44,725 nucleotides of DNA from Nocardia sp. (GCA_014360565.1 JACIXH010000015.1:1-44725); one strand, 5' to 3'. Positions 34,606 to 42,841 are shown, counted from the stretch's first letter. The notes: a model not told the origin generated them from the sequence alone. Made by a program: numbers and translations.

Positions 34606-36435
34606 ATGGACGACAGTTCCCTGATCTGGGACGACGGTGCGCTCGTCACCATCGACCAGCGCGGACTGCCGCACGAGGTACGGCAACTGCGCCTGCGCAC
34701 CGTCGACGAGATCATCGACGCGATCGCCACCCTCGCCATCCGCGGCGCCCCCGCCATCGGGATCGCGGGTGCCTTCGGCGTGGTCATCGCGACCAGGGCA
34801 CACACTCGCCTCGGCGAATCCGGCGACACCGGCACGGTCGATGTGACCGCGGTGCACGGCGAGGCCGATCGCATCGCCGCCGCCCGGCCGACGGCAGTCA
34901 ATCTGGCATGGGCGGTCGAGCGGGTGCGTGGCCGGATCGCCGAGGGCGCCGGTGCCGTGCTGGCCGAGACCCTCGACATGCTCGCCGAGGACGGGCGTGT
35001 CAACCTCGCCGCTGCCACCCATGCCGCCGACCTGGTGCAGCGGCTCTGTGGTGAGCGAGCGCTGCGACTGCTCACCCACTGCAACACCGGTCGGCTGGCG
35101 ACCAGCGCGGTGGGTACCGCGATCGGCGCGTTGCGGGTGCTGCACCAGCGCGGCGTCGTCGAGGACGTGCTCGTCGACGAAACCCGCCCGCTGCTGCAGG
35201 GCGCCCGCCTCACCGCCTGGGAACTGGCCGAGGCCGGCATCCCGCACCGGCTGACCATCGACTCCGCGGCCGCATGGGCGATGGCGACCGGCCAGGTCGA
35301 CGCCGTGCTCGTCGGCGCCGACCGGATCACCGCCAACGGCGATGTCGCCAACAAGATCGGCACCTTCGCCCTCGCGCTGGCCGCCCACCACCACGGCATT
35401 CCGTTCATCGTGGTGGCCCCGGAGTCCACCCGCGACACCGCGATGGCAACCGGCGCGCAGATCGTGGTGGAACAACGGGCCGCCGCCGAGGTCACCGGAT
35501 TCGGCGGGGTCGACACCGCGCCGGCGGGCACCGCGGTGTTCAACCCGGCCTTCGATGTGACGCCCGCCGACCTGGTAACAGCTGTGGTCACGGAAAACGG
35601 TGTGGTCTACCGGAATTCGCTTCCTGCCACCGGTGGCGCCGAAAACAGCGCGTGTCACGGCGTTCAGGATCATGTCGCCACCCCGGGTCTCGAGCATGCG
35701 GCGCACACCGACGGTGCGCAGGCTTTCGCCGAGCAAGGCCGGGCGATCGCCGCCATCGCGCGTCAGCTCTACGAGCGGGGGTGGATGCCGGGCACGGCGG
35801 GCAACATCTCGGTGCGGATCGCCCCGACCACGACAGAGCCCGGTCACGACGCGACATCATCGGTGGCCGACCTCGACGGTCCCGGCACCTGGCCCGAGTT
35901 GCTGATCACCGCCAGCGGACTGTCCAAAGGTGAACTGAGCGCGAGCGATACGGTGCTCGTCGCGGTCGCCGACACCAGCCCGCGTCCCGGCCAGCACCGC
36001 AAACCCTCTGCCGAGACCGCCATTCACACCGCCGTCTACCGCACCCGTCCCGCCGGAGCGGTCGTGCACGTGCACTCGCCCTTCGCCACCGCGCTGGCAA
36101 CCACCAGCGCGCGGCCCGGCGACACGGTGACCCCCGTGCGGATCAGCGGTTTCGAACTGCTCAAGGGATTCGGTCTCGCCGATCCGTCCACCGCCGTGAT
36201 CCCGGTGTTCCCGAACTGGCCGCAAGTGGCGCGCATCGGCGCCGACATCGAAAACTATCTTCGCGAAACGCCCACGGCCCCACCGATTCTGTTCATCACC
36301 GGGCACGGGATCACCACATGGGGTGACACGCTGGCGCAGGCGCGCGACCGCGCCGAATGCCTGGAAGCCCTGTGCGAGTTGATCGCCCGCACCGGACGAA
36401 CCGACGCAACACCCCTCGAGATCGGACCGACATGA
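34606..36435 (+). CDS. Fused methylthioribose-1-phosphate isomerase (MtnA) - methylthioribulose-1-phosphate dehydratase (MtnB)
   Basis: This 609-residue bifunctional enzyme covers two consecutive steps of methionine salvage. Residues 1-350 are MtnA, with RGAPAIGIAGA, the catalytic Cys159 in THCNTG, and Asp239 in GADRITANGDVANKIGT. A linker of about 25 residues follows. Residues 380-600 are MtnB, a class II aldolase-like fold with GTAGNISV, ITASGLSKGEL, zinc ligands H488 and H490 in HVHSPFAT, and ITGHGITTWG. It isomerises methylthioribose-1-phosphate and dehydrates the product to diketo-methylthiopentyl-1-phosphate. ATG 34606 has AGGA about 9 nt upstream. Its stop overlaps the mtnD start by 4 nt. 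Confidence 0.93.
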   Translation: MDDSSLIWDDGALVTIDQRGLPHEVRQLRLRTVDEIIDAIATLAIRGAPAIGIAGAFGVVIATRAHTRLGESGDTGTVDVTAVHGEADRIAAARPTAVNLAWAVERVRGRIAEGAGAVLAETLDMLAEDGRVNLAAATHAADLVQRLCGERALRLLTHCNTGRLATSAVGTAIGALRVLHQRGVVEDVLVDETRPLLQGARLTAWELAEAGIPHRLTIDSAAAWAMATGQVDAVLVGADRITANGDVANKIGTFALALAAHHHGIPFIVVAPESTRDTAMATGAQIVVEQRAAAEVTGFGGVDTAPAGTAVFNPAFDVTPADLVTAVVTENGVVYRNSLPATGGAENSACHGVQDHVATPGLEHAAHTDGAQAFAEQGRAIAAIARQLYERGWMPGTAGNISVRIAPTTTEPGHDATSSVADLDGPGTWPELLITASGLSKGELSASDTVLVAVADTSPRPGQHRKPSAETAIHTAVYRTRPAGAVVHVHSPFATALATTSARPGDTVTPVRISGFELLKGFGLADPSTAVIPVFPNWPQVARIGADIENYLRETPTAPPILFITGHGITTWGDTLAQARDRAECLEALCELIARTGRTDATPLEIGPT

Positions 36436-37001
36436 CCCTGTTGCAAGTGATGGCCGCCGACAACGCCGCCGACGTGCGGGTGCGCACCACCGACCCCACC
36501 GAGATCGCCGCCGAGCTGGCCCAGCACGGTATCGCCTACTCGCACTGGGACGTTCTCGCCGAGGCAGCGGCCGCGGACTCCGGCGCCCTGCTCGCCCACT
36601 ACGGCCCGCAGATCGCCGAACTCAACGCCTCCGGCCGCTACCAGCACATCGACGTCGCCCGTATCCATCCCGATGCCGGCGACCCGCAGTGGCCCGCCAC
36701 TGCCGCGGGCGCGCGCGCGAAATTCCTCGACGAGCACCGCCACGCCGAAGACGAGGTGCGCTTCTTCGCGGCCGGTCACGGCTGCTTCTACCTACACGTG
36801 GGCGAGGCCGTGCTCGCCACGGTCTGCGAAGCGGGCGATCTGCTCTCGGTTCCCGCGGGCACCCTGCACTGGTTCGATATGGGCAGCACCCCCGACTTCA
36901 TCGCCCTCCGCTTCTTCGAGGAGGCCGACGGCTGGGTCGGCGACTTCACCGGCGACAAGATCAGCGCGAACTTCCCCACGCTCGACGAACTGCTCGCATG
37001 A
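36432..37001 (+). CDS. mtnD: Acireductone dioxygenase (MtnD)
   Basis: This 189-residue cupin carries the metal ligands H102, H104 and E108 (EHRHAEDEVRFF) and H146 (TLHWFDMG). With Fe2+ the family oxidises acireductone to 2-oxo-4-methylthiobutanoate and formate, the last ring-free step before transamination to methionine. The second cupin motif and the C-terminal family segment are complete. It is translationally coupled on both sides: 4-nt overlaps with mtnAB and mtnC. Confidence 0.94.
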   Translation: MTLLQVMAADNAADVRVRTTDPTEIAAELAQHGIAYSHWDVLAEAAAADSGALLAHYGPQIAELNASGRYQHIDVARIHPDAGDPQWPATAAGARAKFLDEHRHAEDEVRFFAAGHGCFYLHVGEAVLATVCEAGDLLSVPAGTLHWFDMGSTPDFIALRFFEEADGWVGDFTGDKISANFPTLDELLA

Positions 37002-37681
37002 CCCGCGCAATCGTTCTCGACATCGAGGGCACCACCAGCCCCACCGACGCGGTCCGCACCGACCTCTACGGATACACTGCCGCCCACCTACCCGCTTGGT
37101 TGGCTGAGAACGCCGACGGCACAGCGGTTTCGGTGATCACTGCGACCCGCGAGCTCGCCGGTGAACCGCACGCGAGCACCGATCGGGTGGCCGACATCCT
37201 GCGCGGCTGGCTGGAATCCGATGTCAAAGCCGAGCCGCTCAAAACCGCCCAGGGGGCGATCTGTGCCCAGGGTTTCCGCGCGGGAGCACTGCACGGGCGC
37301 TTCTTCGACGATGTGGCACCCGCGCTGAACGCGTGGCATGCCGATGGCTTCGCGCTGTTCGTCTATTCCTCGGGTTCGGTACGCAATCAACGAGATTGGT
37401 TCACCTACGCCGACGCAGGCGACCTGTCCGACCTCATCACCGACCACTTCGACCTGGTGAGCGCGGGCCCCAAACGCGAGCCCACGTCCTACACGTCCAT
37501 CTCCGCACGGATCGCCGTCCCCCCGCCGGAGATCCTGTTCCTCTCCGACCACCCGGACGAGCTCGATGCCGCCGTTACCGCGGGCTGGACCGTTGTCGGC
37601 GTACATCGCCCCGGCGAACCCAATCCCGCACGCCCACCCCATCTGTGGGTGAGTTCCTTCGCCGACATCGAGCTCGACTGA
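36998..37681 (+). CDS. mtnC: Enolase-phosphatase E1 (MtnC)
   Basis: This 227-residue HAD-family phosphatase has the motif I nucleophile in IVLDIEGTTSP (Asp8; Glu10 in place of the second Asp, as in E1 enzymes). Motif II is in VYSSGSVRNQ, the lysine motif is near GPKREPTSY, and motif III is FLSDHPDELDAA. It enolises and dephosphorylates the MtnB product to acireductone. The gene order A-B-D-C puts the enzyme acting third last in the operon. The mtnP/mtnK step that makes methylthioribose-1-phosphate is not in this window. Confidence 0.94.
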   Translation: MTRAIVLDIEGTTSPTDAVRTDLYGYTAAHLPAWLAENADGTAVSVITATRELAGEPHASTDRVADILRGWLESDVKAEPLKTAQGAICAQGFRAGALHGRFFDDVAPALNAWHADGFALFVYSSGSVRNQRDWFTYADAGDLSDLITDHFDLVSAGPKREPTSYTSISARIAVPPPEILFLSDHPDELDAAVTAGWTVVGVHRPGEPNPARPPHLWVSSFADIELD

Positions 37682-37723
37682 CGCGGGGACAACCGCTGCC
37701 GCCGTGATCGTGGCGCGTGCGGA

Positions 37724-39268
37724 TCAAGAACCGACCGAGACCTTGTCGTGGTCCGTCTCGGGCTTGTAGGTCTCCCAGAAGGTGGCGTTGGGGATGTCGA
37801 GTCCCTTCGGGTCGAAGACCGGGTCCTTACCTGCCTTCTGCTGTTTCTCGTAATCGCGCAGCGCCTTGAACGCCGGCTGCTGGATGATGATGATCCCGAT
37901 GATGTTGAGCCAGGCCATCAGGCCGACGCCGATATCTCCGAGTGTCCACGCCTCGCTGGCGGTCGAGACCGCGCCTGCCGCGACGGACACCAGGATGAGT
38001 GCTTGCAGCACCAGGGTGGTGTTGCTACCGACGGTGCCCCGGATGATCGGAACCGGCTTGGTCGCGTGCTTGCCGACCAGGAATCGGACGTTGGTATCAG
38101 CCATGTAGTAGTAGGCGATGATCGTGGTCAGGCAGAAGAAGGCGAGCGAGACCGCGACGAAGGTGGAGCCGAACCCGCCCCAGAGCGTGTCGACCGCGTT
38201 CTGCGCGTACGCAGGACCGACCGCGACATCGGAAGGCAGTGCACCGCCCTCGTGCAGGACGGCGCCGTCGGCCGACTCACCTTCGAAGACCCGGTAGGCA
38301 CCGGTCGACAGGATCAGGAAGCCGGTCGCGGTGCAGATGAACAGGGTGTCGATATAGACGGCGAACGCCTGCACGAGCCCCTGCTTGGCGGGATGGGAGA
38401 CTTCGGCCGCTGCGGCGGCGTGCGGTCCGGTGCCCTGTCCCGCTTCATTGGAGTACACCCCGCGCTTGACGCCCCACATGACAGCCGAGCCGACGATCGC
38501 GCCGAACGCGGAGTCCAGGCCGAGCGCGCTGCGGAAGATCAGCGACAGGATCTCGGGGATCTGCCCGGCGTTCGCGAAGACGATCACCAGGGCGAGCAGA
38601 ATGTAGGCCACCGCCATGAACGGTACGACCACCGAGGCGAAGGCCGCGATGCGCTTGACACCGCCGATGATCACGAAGGCCAGCACGATCACCGTGCCGA
38701 CAGCGACAGCCCACTCCGAGACGCCCCAGGCCTGGTTCATCGCGGCGGCCATCGAGTTGGACTGCACGCTGGGCAGCAGCAGACCGCACGCCAGCACCGT
38801 GACCGCGGCGAAGATCACGCCGTAGACCTTGAACAGCGGTGCGGCCTTCGTGTGGACCAGCACCTTGCTGAAGTAGTACGCGGGCCCGCCGCGGTACTCG
38901 CCGGTGAGCGGGTCGCGGGTTTTGTAGATCTGGCCGAGGGTGCACTCCACGAAGGACGTCGACGCGCCGAGGAACGCGACCACCCACATCCAGAACAGCG
39001 CGCCGGGCCCACCGAACGCGATCGCGGTGGCGACACCCGCGATATTGCCGGTGCCGACACGTCCCGACAGTGACATCGCCAGCGCCTGGAACGACGAGAC
39101 GCCCGAGGCGGACTTCTCCCCGTGCATCAGCAGCCGAATCATCTCGGGGATCTGACGAACCTGGACGAACCTGGTCCTGATCGAGAAATACACGCCTGTG
39201 GCCAAGCACAGGTAGACCAGCGAGTCACTCCAGATGTACCCGTTGATCGTGGTCAAGAACTCGGACAC
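37724..39268 (-). CDS. AGCS family sodium:alanine/amino-acid symporter
   Basis: This 514-residue transporter has about ten to eleven hydrophobic segments and the AGCS signatures MSLSGRVGTGNIAGVATAIAFGGPGALFWMW and YSNEAGQGTGPHAAAAAEV, with IGIIIIQQPAFKALRDYEKQ near the end. It moves alanine, glycine or related amino acids with Na+ across the inner membrane. GTG 39268 is chosen because GGGAG lies about 8 nt upstream and the sequence then begins SEFLTTINGYIWSD; ATG 39307 is in frame but overlaps the promoter region less plausibly. It converges on the mtn operon, and methionine transport is possible but unproven. Confidence 0.9.
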   Translation of the reverse strand: MSEFLTTINGYIWSDSLVYLCLATGVYFSIRTRFVQVRQIPEMIRLLMHGEKSASGVSSFQALAMSLSGRVGTGNIAGVATAIAFGGPGALFWMWVVAFLGASTSFVECTLGQIYKTRDPLTGEYRGGPAYYFSKVLVHTKAAPLFKVYGVIFAAVTVLACGLLLPSVQSNSMAAAMNQAWGVSEWAVAVGTVIVLAFVIIGGVKRIAAFASVVVPFMAVAYILLALVIVFANAGQIPEILSLIFRSALGLDSAFGAIVGSAVMWGVKRGVYSNEAGQGTGPHAAAAAEVSHPAKQGLVQAFAVYIDTLFICTATGFLILSTGAYRVFEGESADGAVLHEGGALPSDVAVGPAYAQNAVDTLWGGFGSTFVAVSLAFFCLTTIIAYYYMADTNVRFLVGKHATKPVPIIRGTVGSNTTLVLQALILVSVAAGAVSTASEAWTLGDIGVGLMAWLNIIGIIIIQQPAFKALRDYEKQQKAGKDPVFDPKGLDIPNATFWETYKPETDHDKVSVGS

Positions 39269-39331
39269 TTGATTTTGCTCCCTAACGATGTCGAGGTCGG
39301 GAGCCATGATTGCACGTCCGGTAACCGCCGA

Positions 39332-39348
39332 GTAACTGAACCAGTTAC
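39332..39348 (-). promoter_or_regulatory. Palindromic operator candidate at the AGCS symporter promoter
   Basis: GTAACTG-AAC-CAGTTAC is a perfect inverted repeat of 7-bp arms. On the minus strand a TTGATA-like -35 lies 18 bp before TAACTG, so the palindrome would cover the -10 box and could be a repressor site. Confidence 0.5.
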
Positions 39349-39382
39349 ATTCTTGTGAGCAAAAGTATCAATATTCTGCGAT

Positions 39383-40282
39383 TCACCTTCCCACCGCCCG
39401 CAGCCCCGCCGATCCCCCCGCCTGATCCGCGCCCTCACGAAACACGCGCCGCGCGTGCACCGCGACCGGGTTGGTCGACCACGGGGCCAAAGTGGTGGTG
39501 TACATCAGCTCGCACCACGACAGCGCCGGAATTTCACCCGCGCACAACGTGGCGATCAGCGACAACTCGGTGTCGTGGCCCAACCACGACGCCACCAACC
39601 ACGCGGCATCGAATCGGCCGAGGAATTCTTCCGCGTCCGTCGGCGGCCCGTGCGGTGTGTCCACGGTCAGGTGGACGACGGCGGCGACCGCATGGCGCAT
39701 GGTGGCGTCCATCCCGACAGCGTCGTGCAGCAGCAGACTTTCCAGTGCCGAGCGCAGTTCCATCGAGGGATCGAGTGCTGGTTCGTGCATGACGAGCCTT
39801 TCCTGTGGTTCGAACTGCTGATCCAGGCCGCCGGTGATCGCCCGGAGTGCCGGAATCGCCGGTGGCGCTTCCGGATCGACGAGATCGGTCAGCGGGCCAG
39901 AGACCGGATCGAGCCTGCCGAACGCCTGGCACCAGTCCAGGGCCGGATTGTCGTCGGTGACAATCAGATCCAGTGCCAGTCCGGCCGTCGATGCCCGGCA
40001 GGCCAGGGCGATCTCGTCGAGCCCCTCCTCGCTGACCGCCAGATGCAGTGTCACCGTGGCCACCCCGGTGTCCTCGCGCGCTCGGCCCGCGAGCCAGATC
40101 GCGCGGCCCGCGGCCCCCATGGCGGCGGCGAGCTGGTCCCCGCGCGGATGGTCGGCGTCGGCGTCGATGAACGGGCCGTACCAGATCGCTCTGCCCTCCC
40201 CGTCGCAGACCGCGAAGGTGTCCGACCGGCTCTCGCCCGCGGCCGCCAGACTTATGTGAGCTTCCAGCCCCTGCTCCCTCAT
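39383..40282 (-). CDS. Hypothetical protein, 299 residues
   Basis: This is an acidic soluble protein without signal peptide or membrane helix. An N-terminal mixed alpha/beta region contains CDGEGRAIWYGPFID and a LDLIVTDDNPALDW segment. A helical C-terminal half contains LLLHDAVGMDATMRHAVAAVVHLTVD and IPALSWCELMYTTTLAPWSTNPVAVHARRVF. I do not recognise a family. ATG 40282 is preceded by GGGGA 5 nt upstream; the TTG one codon earlier is unlikely. Codon use is like that of the neighbours. It is divergent from the hydrolase at 40500. Confidence 0.7.
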   Translation of the reverse strand: MREQGLEAHISLAAAGESRSDTFAVCDGEGRAIWYGPFIDADADHPRGDQLAAAMGAAGRAIWLAGRAREDTGVATVTLHLAVSEEGLDEIALACRASTAGLALDLIVTDDNPALDWCQAFGRLDPVSGPLTDLVDPEAPPAIPALRAITGGLDQQFEPQERLVMHEPALDPSMELRSALESLLLHDAVGMDATMRHAVAAVVHLTVDTPHGPPTDAEEFLGRFDAAWLVASWLGHDTELSLIATLCAGEIPALSWCELMYTTTLAPWSTNPVAVHARRVFREGADQAGGSAGLRAVGR

Positions 40283-40499
40283 CAAAATCCCCGTTTTCCG
40301 ACTCGAGTCGAATATCGCCTGCGTGTCCTATCCAATCGGTCGCGAACAGACATGTCCACAGGGCGCGCGCAAAGAGTGCGCCCCGGTGAGGTACATACAC
40401 TCGCCAGTGAATTCACGGAACCGGCTGTACACCGATCAGGCCGTACCGCATTCAGCCGGCAATCGGTGAAATCGACTGGTTCACTTGTATGTTTCGACC
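40283..40499. promoter_or_regulatory. Divergent promoter region with a 12-bp palindrome
   Basis: This 217-bp region separates the hypothetical gene and the hydrolase gene. It contains the perfect palindrome CGACTCGAGTCG (40300-40311), just upstream of the hypothetical gene. TATGTT (40488-40493) lies 6 nt before ATG 40500, giving a leaderless hydrolase mRNA. Confidence 0.45.
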
Positions 40500-41336
40500 A
40501 TGCCATTCGTGCACTCCGATTCTGTGAACGTCCATTTCCGCACCGATGCCGTGCACGGTCCCACGCTGCTGCTCGCCCATGGATTCCTCATGGACGAATC
40601 CATGTTCGACCCGATCCGGAATATCCTGGCGCACACCGATATCAATGTCGTCGCCTGGGACGCGCGCGGTCACGGCCGCACCGGCTACGGCGAGAATCCC
40701 CGATTCGACTACTGGGACCTGGCCACCGACGGTCTGCGGGTGCTCGACGCACTCGGGATCGAGCGCGCCGTTGTCGGCGGCGTGAGCCAGGGCGGATACG
40801 CGGCACTGCGTATGGCTTTACTCGCCCCCGAACGCGTCACCGGGCTGGCATTGCTCGATACCGAGGCAGGCGCCTGCACCAGGGACGAGGAAACCCGGTA
40901 CGAGAATTTCTTCGACGAATGGTGCGGCACGGGCCCGTTGCGGCCGCTGGCGAACGAACTCGCGCCGCGAATTATCGGCGGCACCGATCCACGGATCCGG
41001 CAGACCTGGATCACCCGCTGGCTGGCCGCCGATCGCACCGCGATCCGCCCGGCGGCCGACTGTTTGATCGGGCGCGATTCGGTGCTCGGGCGACTCGGCG
41101 AGATCAGTGTGCCCGCGCTGGTCCTGCGCGGCGAGCACGACCCCACCAGCACCGCGGACAAGTGCGCGCGGCTGGCCGACGCATTGGCGGGCGCGAGCGG
41201 TGTGCGCACGGTGGCAGGTGCGGGGCACGGCTGCGCCCTGACCCATCCCGCGCAGGTGGCCGCGGCGCTGGCGGCACTCGTCACGGCAGCCACCTCGCAC
41301 ACTGTCGCGCCGGTGGCGGTAGCCGCCGGGATCTAG
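40500..41336 (+). CDS. Alpha/beta hydrolase
   Basis: This 278-residue cytoplasmic hydrolase has LLLAHGFLMDESMF (oxyanion region), nucleophile elbow VGGVSQGGYAA with Ser96, acid in LRGEHDPTST, and His in VAGAGHGCALTHP. A cap domain lies between the elbow and the acid. The fold matches many haloperoxidase/esterase/lactonase relatives, and the substrate cannot be assigned. ATG 40500 is supported by a -10 box 6 nt upstream; an in-frame TTG at 40485 lies within the promoter. Its TAG stop overlaps the stop of the convergent regulator gene in a CTAG tetramer, suggesting a stable gene pair. Confidence 0.88.
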   Translation: MPFVHSDSVNVHFRTDAVHGPTLLLAHGFLMDESMFDPIRNILAHTDINVVAWDARGHGRTGYGENPRFDYWDLATDGLRVLDALGIERAVVGGVSQGGYAALRMALLAPERVTGLALLDTEAGACTRDEETRYENFFDEWCGTGPLRPLANELAPRIIGGTDPRIRQTWITRWLAADRTAIRPAADCLIGRDSVLGRLGEISVPALVLRGEHDPTSTADKCARLADALAGASGVRTVAGAGHGCALTHPAQVAAALAALVTAATSHTVAPVAVAAGI

Positions 41337-42124
41337 TGGTCGAGACCACGAACGCCCTGGTAGTACTGGATGCGGCCGGGGTAGGCGACGGAGTCGAGCC
41401 GGAACAGTTGCACGTCGACGGTGTAGTACTCGCCGGTGCGCAGATCACACAGCCGCATGGCGGTGTGTTCGCGGCCGTATACGGTGTCGCCGTCTTCCCA
41501 GATGCGACGGAAGTCGCGGTATCGCGCCAATTCGTCGAGCAGTTCGGTGGCCCACTCGCCGCCGCCCTGCTGGCCGATCAACCCGCGCAACCAGTGCACG
41601 GTGAGCGTGGACTCCTTCTCCCATTCCACCATCACTTCGCGCGAGAGCGGATTGCCGAAGAACCAGCGCAGAATGTTGACGTCGGAGACCAGGCCGGGAA
41701 ACGCGCGATCGTAGGATTCATTGCCCGCGAGCACATTCCAGCGAGTGTCGACGTAGGCCGCCAGATCGGGTTCCCGCAGCGCCAACGTCCGGCGCATCTC
41801 GTCGCTGATCTCCGCGCGCAGATCCTCGACCGTCGGATTGTCCACCGGTGCGATCCCGGCCAGATCGAACAGGTGTCTGCGCTCGGCATCGGTCACCGGT
41901 GCGATCCGGTCCAGGTAGCGCACCAGTGCCTCGATCACCGCACGCGTCGGCCGGTCGCGGTCGCCGCTCTCCAAATGGGTGATATAGCTCGAACTCACGC
42001 CCGCCGCGAAGGCCAGCTTCTCCCGGGAAATCCGCCGGTCATCGCGAAGTCGCCGTAGCAACCCACCGAGCGTCGGCGGTTTCGGTGGCCCATCGGCCCC
42101 GTCGATCGATGGCTTCGGTAGCAC
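41333..42124 (-). CDS. XRE family transcriptional regulator with MmyB-like ligand-binding domain
   Basis: This 263-residue protein has a helix-turn-helix at about residues 19-70 (LGGLLRRLRDDRRISREKLAFAAGVSSSYITHLESG). The C-terminal domain contains NVLAGNESYDRAFPGL, NILRWFFGNP and TVYGREHTAMRLCDLRTGEY, which matches the MmyB-like domain that in relatives binds fatty-acid-type ligands. Such regulators usually control an adjacent enzyme gene; here the convergent hydrolase is the likely partner. GTG 42124 is chosen because GGAGG lies 6 nt upstream; the frame extends 7 codons further without a signal. Confidence 0.88.
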   Translation of the reverse strand: MLPKPSIDGADGPPKPPTLGGLLRRLRDDRRISREKLAFAAGVSSSYITHLESGDRDRPTRAVIEALVRYLDRIAPVTDAERRHLFDLAGIAPVDNPTVEDLRAEISDEMRRTLALREPDLAAYVDTRWNVLAGNESYDRAFPGLVSDVNILRWFFGNPLSREVMVEWEKESTLTVHWLRGLIGQQGGGEWATELLDELARYRDFRRIWEDGDTVYGREHTAMRLCDLRTGEYYTVDVQLFRLDSVAYPGRIQYYQGVRGLDH

Positions 42125-42402
42125 CCCATCCCTCCCTGTCTGCACGGCTCATACTGGATGACTATTCAACCTGGAACCAACCACCGACCGGAAAAGATGC
42201 CGTTTCTTTATATTGGCGCCGCGCCATTTGGGTAGTTACCCTCCGGCAACTGTGCTGATGATCACGAAATGCGGTGTGCTGAGCCGAATTAAAAGGATTC
42301 CAATTCTTTCCGTTCAGCAGTGCTATAGGATTCCGCGCGGCCCGTCCACGGCCGCCCGGCCCACACCGCCGCCGATTCACCGAAATCGCCTCGCTTCGGC
42401 GG

Positions 42403-42422
42403 CGAGTACGTCCGAGTACGTC
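42403..42422. repeat. Tandem 10-bp duplication upstream of narG
   Basis: CGAGTACGTC is repeated head-to-tail with no gap, so identical sites lie on one helix face one turn apart. It is a possible cooperative regulator site. Confidence 0.6.
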
Positions 42423-42556
42423 ACCGAGGGGCGGCTCACCGCACCCGGTCGCCGCTGGACACTGGCCGTGGCCACCGATCTCCGCCGGCGATGCGACACG
42501 CAGGCCACAGCTGTGTGTGGCATCACATCAGCGCTGTTCAGCGGGCACGTCAGGTG

Positions 42557-42573
42557 TGTAAACAAATGTAAAC
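42557..42573. repeat. TGTAAAC direct repeat with 10-bp spacing upstream of narG
   Basis: TGTAAAC occurs at 42557-42563 and 42567-42573, exactly one helical turn apart. The AT-rich motif stands out in GC-rich DNA and may be a binding site for a regulator of nitrate respiration. Confidence 0.5.
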
Positions 42574-42672
42574 CGCGGGAGAACCCGTCGTTTCCGAAGC
42601 ATCACCGCCGTGCCGCGTGCACCTCCCGCGATGACGGTGTTCGGCGAGCTCACGGCTTGTTCACCCAGGTGA

Positions 42673-42688
42673 GCCCGCGATCGCGGGC
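42673..42688. repeat. 16-bp perfect palindrome upstream of narG
   Basis: GCCCGCGATCGCGGGC reads the same on both strands. It may be an operator for a dimeric regulator or a small hairpin in a long leader. Confidence 0.5.
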
Positions 42689-42773
42689 ACGGTGGCGCGG
42701 CGCTCCCGTGACCGCGACATTTCGCCGACCTCACAGCTCACCGAGGCCCGGCTCAGGATGTGAAAAGTTCGTT

Positions 42774-42801
42774 TTGCCGAAGGAGTCCGGCTCCTTACAG
42801 T
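42774..42801 (+). promoter_or_regulatory. Putative narG promoter with an inverted repeat in its spacer
   Basis: TTGCCG (42774-42779) and TACAGT (42796-42801) form a -35/-10 pair spaced by 16 bp. The inverted repeat AAGGAG-TCCGG-CTCCTT (42780-42796) fills the spacer, a position typical for activators or repressors acting on promoter geometry. Confidence 0.45.
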
Positions 42802-42841
42802 TCCCCCCAACAGCCCGATTTCACAGCTCGAAGGGGGCGTC

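Larger units (their letters stand above)
42125..42841. other. 717-bp regulatory gap between the XRE regulator and narG
   Basis: No convincing gene was found; the open frames here lack ribosome sites and end inside narG or the regulator. The region is less GC-rich near 42170-42330. It carries several repeats listed separately: a 10-bp tandem duplication, a TGTAAAC direct repeat, a 16-bp palindrome and an inverted repeat within the narG promoter. A TGTG-N8-CACA site (42512-42527) resembles one CRP/FNR-family half-site pair, with one mismatch to the TGTGA-N6-TCACA form. Confidence 0.5.

Noticed and set aside
34580..34624. A 14-codon uORF overlapping the mtnA start
   Set aside because: No Shine-Dalgarno, no codon bias suggesting attenuation (no Met or Cys run), and overlap with the true start makes it likely chance.
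42512..42527. CRP/FNR site as the main narG control
   Set aside because: Only TGTG/CACA halves match, with a mismatch in the extended consensus, and it lies over 300 bp from narG; kept only as a note in the intergenic entry.
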